Source: Halodurantibacterium flavum (GTDB lineage: Bacteria > Pseudomonadota > Alphaproteobacteria > Rhodobacterales > Rhodobacteraceae). Taken from it: DNA of 64,000 bases. The notes below the pieces were generated by a model, which worked only from the letters and a program-made list of their open reading frames with translations, made no database searches and was not told where the DNA came from. Both the position numbers and the translations under genes were made by a program. The stretch spans positions 1 to 64,000 of the forward strand of contig NZ_JBHUGH010000009.1 in assembly GCF_042681825.1 (NCBI RefSeq), read 5' to 3'. The first letter of the stretch is position 1; every line of letters starts with the position of its first letter. Shown here piece after piece: positions 34,810 to 43,679 of the stretch.

Positions 34810-35364
34810 TCAGGCATGACCCGCCGCCGAGGACAGCGTCAGCGGGTCGATGCCCAGCGTTCCCAGCGCATCCTGCCATTTCGCCGCGTTATTGCCGGAA
34901 AAGACCAGATCAATGGGCGCGTCGCAGGTCAGCCAGCCGTTCTGCAGGATCTCTTCCTCCAGCTGCCCCGGCCCCCAGCCCGCATAGCCAAGCGCCAGAA
35001 GCGACCGCGCCGGCCCCGTGCCCCGGGCGATATCCTCCAGAATATCGAGCGTTCCGGTCATCCCGATCCGGTCATCCACCTGAAGGGTCGATCCGTTCGC
35101 GCTGTAATCCGCCGAATGCAGCACAAAGCCGCGCCCATGTTCCGCCGGGCCGCCGAAATGCACCCGTATATCTGCCGCCGCCGGCCCGCGCACGATGTTC
35201 AGCTGGTCCAGCAGATCGGTGAATTTCACCTCGGGCGCGGGTTTGTTCACGATCAGGCCCATCGCGCCGTCATCCGAATGGGCGCAGAGGAACACGACGC
35301 TCCGTTCAAAGCGCGGGTCGCCCATGCCGGGCATCGCAACGAGGAGTTTGCCGCTCAGATCCAT
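34810..35364 (-). CDS. YqgE/AlgH family protein (UPF0301)
   Basis: A 184-residue protein with the family opening MDLSGKLLVAMPGMGDPRFERSVVFLCAHSDDGAMGLIVNKP and the GYAGWGPGQLEEEI motif. The family is widespread and structurally known, but its biochemical role is not settled. It converges on the ubiH-like gene and is divergent from the DsbD-N-like gene. Confidence 0.94.
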   Translation of the reverse strand: MDLSGKLLVAMPGMGDPRFERSVVFLCAHSDDGAMGLIVNKPAPEVKFTDLLDQLNIVRGPAAADIRVHFGGPAEHGRGFVLHSADYSANGSTLQVDDRIGMTGTLDILEDIARGTGPARSLLALGYAGWGPGQLEEEILQNGWLTCDAPIDLVFSGNNAAKWQDALGTLGIDPLTLSSAAGHA

Positions 35365-35504
35365 TCGGTCACCTGCCTTTCCCTTTCAATGATGGGGCGC
35401 GGGGCCCTCTCCGACAAGGGTGGGCATGGCCGCCATGCCCCTGCCCCGCGCCGCTTCGCCGGAATGTGACTTCACAGCAGGGGCGGGATGCCTATTGTCG
35501 CGCC

Positions 35505-36302
35505 ATGATGAAGAGAATCCTTGTGTCCGCCGCGCTCGTCGCATTCCCGCTTGCAGCGCCTGCGCAAGTGCCGGGCGATCTTGTGTCCGGGCAGATGCGC
35601 ACCGGCTGGCGCACCGCCACCGGCACGCATATGGCCGCCCTCGACCTCCGGCTGCAGGAAGGGTGGAAGACCTATTGGCGCGCGCCGGGGGATGCCGGGA
35701 TACCGCCGCATTTCGACTGGGCGGGTTCGGAAAACCTCGGTTCCGTGGCGTTTCACTGGCCCGTGCCGGATGTCTTTGACCAGAACGGCCTGCGCAGCGT
35801 CGGCTATCACGATGCGCTCGTCCTGCCGATGGAGGTAACGCCGCTCGACCCGACCAAGCCGGTCCTGCTGCGGGCCAAGGTCGATCTGGGGATATGCGAG
35901 GCGATCTGCATGCCCGTGAGCCTGCGGTTCGAGGCACTCTTGCCCGACCGGGGCGGCCCCGACCCGGAGATCGCACGGGCGCTCGACCAGCAGCCGCGAC
36001 CGGCAGCGGCCGCCGGCCTGACCTCGGCGCGCTGCGATGTGGAACCGATCCGCGACGGATTGCGCCTGACCGCCGCGCTGGCGGTGCCCTCGCTCGGCCC
36101 GGATGAGACAGCGGTGATCGAGGTGGCCGATGGCGGCGTCTGGGTGTCCGAGACGATCCTGGCGCGGTCGGGCGGCGCGCTGACGGCAAAGGCCGATCTG
36201 GTCGCGGAAAGCGGCGCGCCCTTTGCGCTGAACCGCTCGGACATCCGCATCACCCTTTTGTCCGGTGGCCGGGGTTATGAATTGGAGGGCTGCCCGGGCT
36301 GA
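35505..36302 (+). CDS. Periplasmic protein with DsbD N-terminal-like domain
   Basis: A 265-residue exported protein: signal peptide MMKRILVSAALVAFPLAAPAQ, then an immunoglobulin-like domain similar to the alpha domain of the thiol reductase DsbD (GWKTYWRAPGDAGIPPHFDW). The cysteine pair lies in GICEAICMP, matching the CxxxC redox motif of that domain; further cysteines lie in SARCDVEP and EGCPG. It could shuttle electrons to periplasmic partners, but no membrane DsbD/CcdA partner is adjacent. The last 28 bases overlap the 3' end of the convergent RND gene. Confidence 0.8.
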   Translation: MMKRILVSAALVAFPLAAPAQVPGDLVSGQMRTGWRTATGTHMAALDLRLQEGWKTYWRAPGDAGIPPHFDWAGSENLGSVAFHWPVPDVFDQNGLRSVGYHDALVLPMEVTPLDPTKPVLLRAKVDLGICEAICMPVSLRFEALLPDRGGPDPEIARALDQQPRPAAAAGLTSARCDVEPIRDGLRLTAALAVPSLGPDETAVIEVADGGVWVSETILARSGGALTAKADLVAESGAPFALNRSDIRITLLSGGRGYELEGCPG

Positions 36303-39300
36303 CCCCGGCGCCGCCCCAGAACGAAGAGCCCGAAGGCCAGGACGGCCAGCGCCATCGCCCCGCCTGCCAGGAAGAACCCGAATGCGGGCCAGAGCGGCTG
36401 ATCGACGATCATTGCCCGGCCCAGCGTTGCCAGCAGCAGCGCGACCAGCGCAAATCCCGCCACGGCCCCCGCCCGGCGTGTCATAGCCAGGGCCCCGCCA
36501 CGCCCACGCCACAGCCGGCGCAGCGACCGCAGGCTTTGCCCGATATCGGCCTGCACCGCGATCAGGGCTGGCACGACCAGCAACACCAGAACCATTCCAA
36601 AGCCCAGCCCGTAAACGAGGGTGATGACCGTCGGCTTGAGAAACTCGGCCTGGCTGGACCGCTCGTAAAGCAGCGGGGCAAGGCCCAGAACCGTGGTCAG
36701 GGTCGTCAGGAAGACCGGGCGCAGGCGGTCGCAGGCCCCGTCGATGATGGCAGGCACCACGGCGCGATCTTTCCGATACTGGTCTATGGTCGTCACGAGC
36801 ACGATCGAGTCGTTGATGATGATGCCGGAAAGGCCGATCAGCCCCACGACCGAGAACATCGACAGCGCCATGCCCCAGACCCCGTGGCCCCAAAGCGCCC
36901 CGACCAGCCCGAAGGGAATGACCGCCATCACGACCAATGGCCGCATCCAGCTGCCGAAGATCCAGGCGAGCACGCCATAGATGCCAAGCAGGCAGTAAAG
37001 CAGCGCCCAGGCAGCATCCGACAGGAAGGCCTGTTCCTGCTCGGCCAGCCCCGCCATGCGCCAGGACACGCCATGGCTGCTTTCGACATCGGGCAGGATC
37101 GTGTCGCGCAACCGGGCCGATATCTCGGCGGCACGCGCGGGGTCATCCTCGGCCAGATCGCCGCTGACGGTCACCACGCGCAGCCCGTTTTCCCGGCGGA
37201 TCGCGGCGAACCCGCTTTGCTGCGACACGCTCACGATATCGCCCAGCGGCACATATTGCCCCGCCGCCGTCCGCACGAGGGTCGAGTCGAGGAAATCGGC
37301 CGTCAGTTCCGCCTCGGGCAGTTCGACCCGGATCGCGGCGGAGCGCGGGCCATCGGGATAGGTCGCGGCCTCGATCCCCGACAGGCGCGCGCGCAGCGTC
37401 CGCCCCAGCGCGTCGATGGTGAACCCCAGCGCCTCGCCCTGCGGTGTCAGGCGCAGGACAAGCTCGTCCATGTCATAGGACAGGCTGTCCTCAAGACCCG
37501 ACACCTCGGGGAAGACCTGCAGCGCCGCCTTGACCGCCTCGGCCGCCGATTTCAGCACATCCGCATCCGCGCCATAAAGCTGGACCGAGAGCGCATCGCC
37601 CCCCGGCCCCGTGCGCCCGCCGCGAAAGCTCACCTCTTCCAGCAGCGGATGGGGGCGGACGGCCTCTTGCAGATCGGCCACGAACTGGAAGGCGGAAAAG
37701 TCACGCTGATCCACGTCGATCAACTCGACCGAAATCGCGCCAAGCTGATAGTCTTCCTTGGTCTCGGCGCTTACCAGCCCACGCCCGGCATTGCCGCCGA
37801 TTTCGGACATGACATAGGCCAGCGGATTGCGGCCATAGGTTTCCTCATAGCGGGCGGCGACTTCATCGGCGGCGCGCTGCATCTCGCGCATCATCTCGAT
37901 CGTGTCGGTGCGGGTGGCCGAGGGCAACATCGCAAAGTTCCCCGCGATCGAGCCTTCCTCGGGCGAGTTGAAGAAACGCCATTGCAGGTCCCCGCGCAGA
38001 AAGGCCGCCCCCTGCATCGCCAGAAGCAGGATCGCCCCGGCCAGAACGGGATAGCGCGCGCGCACCACCAGCCCCATGAAGGGCCGGAACAGCCGTTCCC
38101 GCACCCAGACGAAGCCGCGATTGACGTGATGGGACGGCCAGTCATACCAGCGCCGCCGCGCCGCCCCGGCCAGCGCATGATGCAGGTGGTTCGGCAGGAC
38201 CAGAAAACATTCGACCAGCGAGGCCATCAGGACAGCGATGACCGTCAGCGGGATATCCGCGATCAGCGTGCCGAACCGCCCCCCGATGGCCACGAGCGTG
38301 AAGAAGGCGATGACGGTCGTCAGCGTCGCCGAAAAGACCGGCGCGGCCATGCGGGTCGCGGCGTTCTCGGCGGCCTCGGCCGGGCTTTCGCCCAGTTCCC
38401 GCGCGCGGTAATCGGCATGTTCGCCCACCACGATGGCGTCATCCACCACGATGCCAAGCGTGATGATCAGCGCGAAAAGCGACATCATGTTGATCGAGAG
38501 GCCAAGCGCATACATCGCCGCAATCGCGGCCAGCATCGCCACCGGTATCCCTGCCGCGACCCAAAGCGCGACCCGCGCATTGAGAAAGAGGAACAGCAGC
38601 ACCACGACGAGCCCCAGCCCCACCACCGCGTTGTCGACCAGCAGGTTCAGCCGGCTCGTGATCTCTTCGGTGCGGCTGCGGATCACGTCGAGCGCGACGC
38701 CATCGGGCAGCGTCAGGCGCATTTCGGCGGCGACCCGTTCCACGTCGCGCTGGATCGCGATGGCGTCGCCCTGCGGGGCGCGGTCCACGCGGATCGTCAT
38801 CGCGGGGTTGTCGCCGACATAATAGGCACGGCTGCGATCCACGCCCTCGGCCCGGATCGTCGCCAGATCGCCGATGGTCAGGGTCGTGCCGTCGGGTTCC
38901 GCCCGCAGGGGAATGGCCGCGATATCCTCGGCGCTGCGACGGGGCGTGCCGGTACGGATCCGCGCGCCCGCACCGCTCACCTCGCCGGCGGGGGTGCTGC
39001 GGACCTCGGCCGCGATGGCCGCGGCGATATCCGTCATGCCCAGATCATGCTCGATCAGGAGGCGCGAGGGCAGCTCGACCACCAACTGCGGCGCGGCAAG
39101 TCCCTGGATCGTCGTGCGCGTCACCCCCGCCGCATAGAGCCGCGAGACGAATTCATCCGACAGCCGCGCAAGCTGATCGACCCCGACCGGCCCGGTCACG
39201 ACCACATCCGTCACGCGGTCGCGCCATTCCACCCGGCGGACGGTGGGGGTTTCGGCCTCGTCGGGCAGGTTCGTCACGCCGTCGACCGCGGCCTGCACAT

Positions 39301-39634
39301 CCTCCAGCGCCCGGGTCATGTCCCAGTTCGGCTCGAATTCCAGCGTGATGCTGGCGCGCCCCTCGCTGGCGCGGCTGGTGACGGCGGCGACCCCCTCGAC
39401 CACCAGAAGCGCGGGCTCCATCAACTGGACGATTGTCGCGTCGACATCCTCGGCCCCGGCGCCTTCCCAGGTGACGCCCACCGTAACGTTCTGGATGATG
39501 ACATCGGGGAAATACTGCGACCGCATGTTGGGGATCGCCCAGATGCCCGCCGCCAGCATCAGCACCAGGAGCAGGTTCGCCGCCGTCCCGTGCCGCGTGA
39601 AATAGGCGAATAGCGCCCCGGCCCGCCCGAACAT
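36275..39634 (-). CDS. RND family efflux transporter permease
   Basis: A 1119-residue inner-membrane proton-driven transporter. It has the two large periplasmic loops and two sets of membrane helices of the AcrB/HAE superfamily, with IVVDDAIVVGEHADYR in helix 4 carrying the proton-relay aspartates and ASEGRASITLEFEPNWDM in the porter domain. The ATG at 39634 follows the adaptor stop by two bases; a TTG at 39640 is less likely. After the usual last helix there are two extra hydrophobic segments (roughly residues 1050-1110). No outer-membrane channel gene is nearby. Confidence 0.93.
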   Translation of the reverse strand: MFGRAGALFAYFTRHGTAANLLLVLMLAAGIWAIPNMRSQYFPDVIIQNVTVGVTWEGAGAEDVDATIVQLMEPALLVVEGVAAVTSRASEGRASITLEFEPNWDMTRALEDVQAAVDGVTNLPDEAETPTVRRVEWRDRVTDVVVTGPVGVDQLARLSDEFVSRLYAAGVTRTTIQGLAAPQLVVELPSRLLIEHDLGMTDIAAAIAAEVRSTPAGEVSGAGARIRTGTPRRSAEDIAAIPLRAEPDGTTLTIGDLATIRAEGVDRSRAYYVGDNPAMTIRVDRAPQGDAIAIQRDVERVAAEMRLTLPDGVALDVIRSRTEEITSRLNLLVDNAVVGLGLVVVLLFLFLNARVALWVAAGIPVAMLAAIAAMYALGLSINMMSLFALIITLGIVVDDAIVVGEHADYRARELGESPAEAAENAATRMAAPVFSATLTTVIAFFTLVAIGGRFGTLIADIPLTVIAVLMASLVECFLVLPNHLHHALAGAARRRWYDWPSHHVNRGFVWVRERLFRPFMGLVVRARYPVLAGAILLLAMQGAAFLRGDLQWRFFNSPEEGSIAGNFAMLPSATRTDTIEMMREMQRAADEVAARYEETYGRNPLAYVMSEIGGNAGRGLVSAETKEDYQLGAISVELIDVDQRDFSAFQFVADLQEAVRPHPLLEEVSFRGGRTGPGGDALSVQLYGADADVLKSAAEAVKAALQVFPEVSGLEDSLSYDMDELVLRLTPQGEALGFTIDALGRTLRARLSGIEAATYPDGPRSAAIRVELPEAELTADFLDSTLVRTAAGQYVPLGDIVSVSQQSGFAAIRRENGLRVVTVSGDLAEDDPARAAEISARLRDTILPDVESSHGVSWRMAGLAEQEQAFLSDAAWALLYCLLGIYGVLAWIFGSWMRPLVVMAVIPFGLVGALWGHGVWGMALSMFSVVGLIGLSGIIINDSIVLVTTIDQYRKDRAVVPAIIDGACDRLRPVFLTTLTTVLGLAPLLYERSSQAEFLKPTVITLVYGLGFGMVLVLLVVPALIAVQADIGQSLRSLRRLWRGRGGALAMTRRAGAVAGFALVALLLATLGRAMIVDQPLWPAFGFFLAGGAMALAVLAFGLFVLGRRRGQPGQPSNS

Positions 39635-39636
39635 CC

Positions 39637-41157
39637 TCAACCCCCCGCCCGGTTCTCGATCCGGGCGATGATGCCCGAGGGCACGAGATCTTCCTCAAGC
39701 TGGGCGATGATCCGGGCGCGGGCCTCTTCCGGGATGCGCCCGTTCTCGCTGACCAGCGCGATCAGACGCGCGCGCCGGTCGGGGCTGAGTTCCACCATCT
39801 CTTCCAGCGTTTCGGCGGCCTGGGATGCGCCCCGCGCCGGGCGGGCGGCCTCTTCGCCCCCCTCCGGACCCGCCTCGGCCACAGCGCCGCGCAGGGCCCG
39901 GACCCGGATGCCGCCCCCCAGCATCGGCGAACGATGGGCCACGACCTCACGCCCGGCCAGCGCCTCGGCCCCGGCATCCACGATCACCTCGTCGCCCTGC
40001 CGCCGCAAGAGCGTGACAGGGACCACCTCCAGCCGGTCCTCCGGGTCGAGCGCAAGGACCGTCCCGGCGGAATCGAGCGCGGTCGCGGGCAGGACGATCA
40101 CATCCTCCAGCAGCGGCTCGCGCACCCGCACGGTCACGAAATCGCCGGGGCGAAAGCCGCGCGGGGTCTCCAGCCGGGCATAGACGAGCCGCCCGGTCAG
40201 CCCCTCCTCCACCGCTGCACCGACGCGGGTCAGGTTGCCGGCGGCCTCGATCTCCACCCCCATGACGTCGAGCGTCGCCGTGACCTCGGCCGGGATCAGC
40301 CGGCCCTCGTCATCCAGCAGCCGCACATATTGCGAGGTCGAGATGCGGAAGGCGACCTCCAGATCGGTCGTGTCGATCAGGCCCGCCAGCCGTTCGTTGG
40401 GCGACACGAGCCCGCCCTCGATCACCGAAGGGTCCGCCACGACGCCCGTGAATTCCGCGTGGATCGCGGTGTCGCGCAGCCGCCGTTCGGCCTCGGCCAC
40501 GGTGATGCGCTGCCGGACCAGCGTGTTCTGCGCCTGATCGAGCTGTGCCTCGGACTGCGCCAGTGCCTGCCTGCGCGACAGGACGGCCTGATCGGCGGCG
40601 GAAACGGCAAGCTCTGCCGTCTCGACCGCGGCCTCGGTGCCGACACCGCGCGCCTGAAGGTTCAGCTGCCGGTCCAGCGCCGTGACCCGCAGCCGGGCCT
40701 GCGCCTCGGCCGCCGCCAGATCGTCGCGCGCCAGAAGAACCGCCGCTTCTGCCTCGCGCAGCACGGCCCCGGCGCGGTCCAGATCGGCCTGCGCGAGATC
40801 GAGCGCCGATTGCGCATCCGCCGGGTCGATCCGCACCAGCAGATCGCCTGCCGCGACCGTGGCGCCATCCTCGAAATCCGGGGAAAGTTCCAGCACCCTT
40901 CCGCCCACCGTTGCCCGCAGTTCAAGCGTCCGGCGGCTGCGCACCTCTCCGAACGCGGTCAGAAGGGGGGCGACCGTCGCGGGCTCGGCCCTGACCACAT
41001 TCACGGTATAGACCCGTTCCTGCACGGGGCGCGGGCGGTCGGGGGCAGCCATACGGGCCTGCACGCCCATGCCGATCGTCCAGACTGCCATCGCCAGAAG
41101 GCCCAGCGTGGCCATCATGAGGAACAGACCGACAAGGCTGCGGCGAAGAAAACGCAT
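39637..41157 (-). CDS. RND periplasmic adaptor (HlyD/MFP) subunit
   Basis: A 506-residue adaptor with an N-terminal membrane anchor (SLVGLFLMMATLGLLAMAVWTIG), biotinyl-lipoyl-like halves around GGRVLELSPDFEDGATVAAGDLL, a long alpha-helical hairpin (about 130-240), and a beta-barrel. A charged helical C-terminal extension (about 430-506) is longer than in classic MFP proteins. It links the RND permease to an outer-membrane channel encoded elsewhere. The start at 41157 (MRFLRRSL) is chosen because upstream codons lack family similarity. Confidence 0.92.
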   Translation of the reverse strand: MRFLRRSLVGLFLMMATLGLLAMAVWTIGMGVQARMAAPDRPRPVQERVYTVNVVRAEPATVAPLLTAFGEVRSRRTLELRATVGGRVLELSPDFEDGATVAAGDLLVRIDPADAQSALDLAQADLDRAGAVLREAEAAVLLARDDLAAAEAQARLRVTALDRQLNLQARGVGTEAAVETAELAVSAADQAVLSRRQALAQSEAQLDQAQNTLVRQRITVAEAERRLRDTAIHAEFTGVVADPSVIEGGLVSPNERLAGLIDTTDLEVAFRISTSQYVRLLDDEGRLIPAEVTATLDVMGVEIEAAGNLTRVGAAVEEGLTGRLVYARLETPRGFRPGDFVTVRVREPLLEDVIVLPATALDSAGTVLALDPEDRLEVVPVTLLRRQGDEVIVDAGAEALAGREVVAHRSPMLGGGIRVRALRGAVAEAGPEGGEEAARPARGASQAAETLEEMVELSPDRRARLIALVSENGRIPEEARARIIAQLEEDLVPSGIIARIENRAGG

Positions 41158-41268
41158 GGGCGCAGGGCTACCTTTGATGGGGCGGCGCGGGCAGTGATGC
41201 ACCGGGCCACAGTCTAGACCCGGCCGCCACCGCAACCAAGCCACGAACCCGTCACACGGTCGCGCGCG

Positions 41269-41811
41269 TCACTTCCGTCGCTGATGTTCGTCCAGACGCG
41301 GAAAAATCTCGACAAAGTTGCAGGGGCGGTGGCGATAGTCGAACTGCCATTGCAGGATTTCGTCCCAGGCATCGCGGCAGGCGCCGGGGCTTCCGGGCAG
41401 CGCGAACAGATAGGTGCCTTGCGCCACCCCGCCGCAGGCCCGCGACTGCACCGCCGACGTACCGATCTTCTGCATCGAGACGATTGTAAAGACGGTGCCG
41501 AAAGCCTCGATCTCTTTTTCATAAACGTCGCGATGCGCCTCGACCGTCACGTCGCGGCCCGTAAGCCCGGTGCCGCCGGTGGTCAGGATCACGTCGATAT
41601 CCGGCGCGGCGCACCAGTCGCGCAGGCGGGCGGCGATGCTCTCGCGGTCATCCTGGACGATGTCGCGCGCCGCCAGATGATGGCCCGCACCCGTCAGCCG
41701 GTCCACCAGCGTGTCGCCCGACCGGTCATCGGCCAGGCTGCGGGTGTCGGAAACCGTCAGGACCGCGATGCGGACGGGGATGAAGTCACGGTTCTCGTCG
41801 ATGCGGCTCAT
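41269..41811 (-). CDS. moaB: Molybdenum cofactor biosynthesis protein MoaB
   Basis: A 180-residue MoaB/MogA-like protein that adenylylates molybdopterin. VRIAVLTVSDTRSLADDRSGDTL, ILTTGGTGLTGRDVT and LFALPGSPGACRDAW are the conserved motifs. Its ATG overlaps the stop of the upstream uracil-DNA glycosylase gene by 4 bases. moaD and moaE are 11 kb away in this window; moaA and moaC are not present. Confidence 0.94.
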   Translation of the reverse strand: MSRIDENRDFIPVRIAVLTVSDTRSLADDRSGDTLVDRLTGAGHHLAARDIVQDDRESIAARLRDWCAAPDIDVILTTGGTGLTGRDVTVEAHRDVYEKEIEAFGTVFTIVSMQKIGTSAVQSRACGGVAQGTYLFALPGSPGACRDAWDEILQWQFDYRHRPCNFVEIFPRLDEHQRRK

Positions 41812-42611
41812 GTCTTGCGCAGCCTTGCCTGAAGGGACAGAAGATCGGCCCAGGCCTCGCGCTTGGCGGCGGGGGTGCGCAGCAGATAGGCCGGGTGGAA
41901 CATGGGCAGCGCCGGGCGGCCAAAGGCCTCGGTCCACTTGCCGCGGATGCGGGTGATACCCTCTTGCCCCAGGATCGCGCCGCAGGGCGTGTTGCCCATC
42001 AGAACGATCAGATCGGGGCCCGCGAGGTCGACATGCCGCGCCACAAAGGGCAGCATCATCTCGCATTCCTCTTTCGTGGGCTTCCGGTTCTGGGGCGGGC
42101 GCCAGGGCAGGATATTGGTGATATAGACCGCGCGTTCCGCATCGGGTGCGGCCCGCGCGAGCCCGATCGCGGCCAGCATCCGGTCCAGCAACTGCCCCGC
42201 CCGGCCCACGAAGGGCCGCGCCTGAAGATCCTCGTCCCGCCCCGGGGCCTCGCCGATGATCATCACGCGCGCCAGCGGATCGCCATCGGCAAAGACAAAG
42301 TTCCGCGCGCCGCGCTTCAGCTCGCAATGGTCGAACGCGGCCTGAACGCGGGCCAGACCCTCCAGATCCGGGACATCCGCCGCAAGCGCCCGCGCCTCGG
42401 CCACAGGGTCATGGGCGCGATCATGGGCGGGGTCCTGCGCGGCGGGCGCCGGGGACACAGCCTGCGCCGCGACAGGCGTGGCCGCGCGCGGCGCGACCCC
42501 CGCGAGCGCGTAGCGGTCCACAGGCGCGTCGCCGATGGATTCGGTCGCGCCAAGCTCGATCTGCCAGTCGAGCAGCGCCTTGGCCGTATGATAGTCGAGC
42601 GCGATGGTCAT
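41808..42611 (-). CDS. Uracil-DNA glycosylase (family 4-like)
   Basis: A 267-residue uracil-DNA glycosylase that removes uracil from DNA. Motif A is GEAPGRDED (120-128) and the C-terminal motif is FHPAYLLR. The first 90 residues are a variable Ala/Pro-rich region. At the usual CxxC iron-sulfur ligand site the sequence reads C96-E-L-K99, so the second cysteine is replaced by lysine; other cysteines occur in KEECEMM and NTPCGAI. Whether it still binds a 4Fe-4S cluster is unclear. It is divergent from pyrB and coupled to moaB. Confidence 0.9.
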   Translation of the reverse strand: MTIALDYHTAKALLDWQIELGATESIGDAPVDRYALAGVAPRAATPVAAQAVSPAPAAQDPAHDRAHDPVAEARALAADVPDLEGLARVQAAFDHCELKRGARNFVFADGDPLARVMIIGEAPGRDEDLQARPFVGRAGQLLDRMLAAIGLARAAPDAERAVYITNILPWRPPQNRKPTKEECEMMLPFVARHVDLAGPDLIVLMGNTPCGAILGQEGITRIRGKWTEAFGRPALPMFHPAYLLRTPAAKREAWADLLSLQARLRKT

Positions 42612-42709
42612 GGCGCAAAGCTAGGCCCGGCCGCGCCAAAGGTAAAGCGAGGCTTGTGATGCGGGGGGCGTCTTTCTATAAGCGGGGCGCAACCGATCAG
42701 GGGGGACGC

Positions 42710-43669
42710 ATGACATTCCGCGCACGACACCTGCTGGGGATCGAGCCGCTTCATCCGTCCGAAATCACGACCCTGCTGGACCTCGCCGATACCTATGTTG
42801 ACCTGAACCGCCGCACGATCAAACATTCCGATGCACTGGCGGGCATGACCCAGATCAACATGTTCTTCGAGAACTCCACCCGCACGCAGGCGAGCTTTGA
42901 GCTGGCGGGCAAGCGGCTCGGGGCCGACGTGATGAACATGTCGGTGGCCCAGTCGAGCGTGAAGAAGGGCGAGACCCTGATCGACACGGCGATGACCCTG
43001 AACGCCATGCATCCCGACCTGCTGGTGGTGCGGCATCCGAATTCGGGCGCCGTGAACCAGTTGGCCGAAAAGGTGAACTGTGCCGTGCTGAACGCCGGCG
43101 ACGGCAAGCATGAACACCCGACGCAGGCGCTTCTGGATGCGCTGACGATCCGGCGGGCCAAAGGGCGGCTGCACCGGCTGACGGTGGCGATCTGTGGCGA
43201 CATCGCCCACAGCCGGGTGGCGCGGTCGAACCTGATCCTCTTGGGCAAGATGGAAAACCGCGTGCGCCTGATCGGCCCGCCGACCCTGATGCCCGCCGGC
43301 GTGGCTGAATTCGGCTGCGAGGTTTACGACGACATGAAGGCCGGGCTGGAAGGCGCGGATGTGGTGATGATGCTGCGCCTTCAGAAGGAACGGATGGACG
43401 GGGCCTTCATCCCGTCCGAGCGGGAATACTACCACCGCTACGGGCTGGATGCGGAAAAACTGGCCTTCGCCAAGGAAGACGCCATCGTCATGCACCCGGG
43501 CCCGATGAACCGCGGCGTGGAAATCGACGGCACGCTGGCCGATGACATCAACCGGTCGGTGATCCAGGAACAGGTCGAAATGGGCGTCGCCGTCCGCATG
43601 GCCGCGATGGATCTTCTGGCGCGCAACCTCAAGGCCCGCCGCGGGGCCGAGGCCGCTGGCGAGCATTGA
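42710..43669 (+). CDS. pyrB: Aspartate carbamoyltransferase catalytic subunit
   Basis: A 319-residue enzyme condensing carbamoyl phosphate and aspartate in pyrimidine synthesis. FFENSTRTQASFE is the carbamoyl-phosphate motif and HPTQALLDALTI the substrate-binding motif. I start at MTFRARHLLG (42710), behind GGGGGA. The downstream gene, 10 bases away, encodes an inactive dihydroorotase-like partner, which in several bacteria is a structural subunit of the ATCase dodecamer. Confidence 0.97.
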   Translation: MTFRARHLLGIEPLHPSEITTLLDLADTYVDLNRRTIKHSDALAGMTQINMFFENSTRTQASFELAGKRLGADVMNMSVAQSSVKKGETLIDTAMTLNAMHPDLLVVRHPNSGAVNQLAEKVNCAVLNAGDGKHEHPTQALLDALTIRRAKGRLHRLTVAICGDIAHSRVARSNLILLGKMENRVRLIGPPTLMPAGVAEFGCEVYDDMKAGLEGADVVMMLRLQKERMDGAFIPSEREYYHRYGLDAEKLAFAKEDAIVMHPGPMNRGVEIDGTLADDINRSVIQEQVEMGVAVRMAAMDLLARNLKARRGAEAAGEH

Positions 43670-43679
43670 GGGGACAGCC

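Noticed and set aside
36536..39613. A 1025-residue open frame antisense to the RND permease gene
   Set aside because: It is rich in His, Arg, Gln and Asp with no recognisable domain, and mirrors the codon bias of the real gene on the other strand. Long antisense frames are normal in GC-rich DNA.
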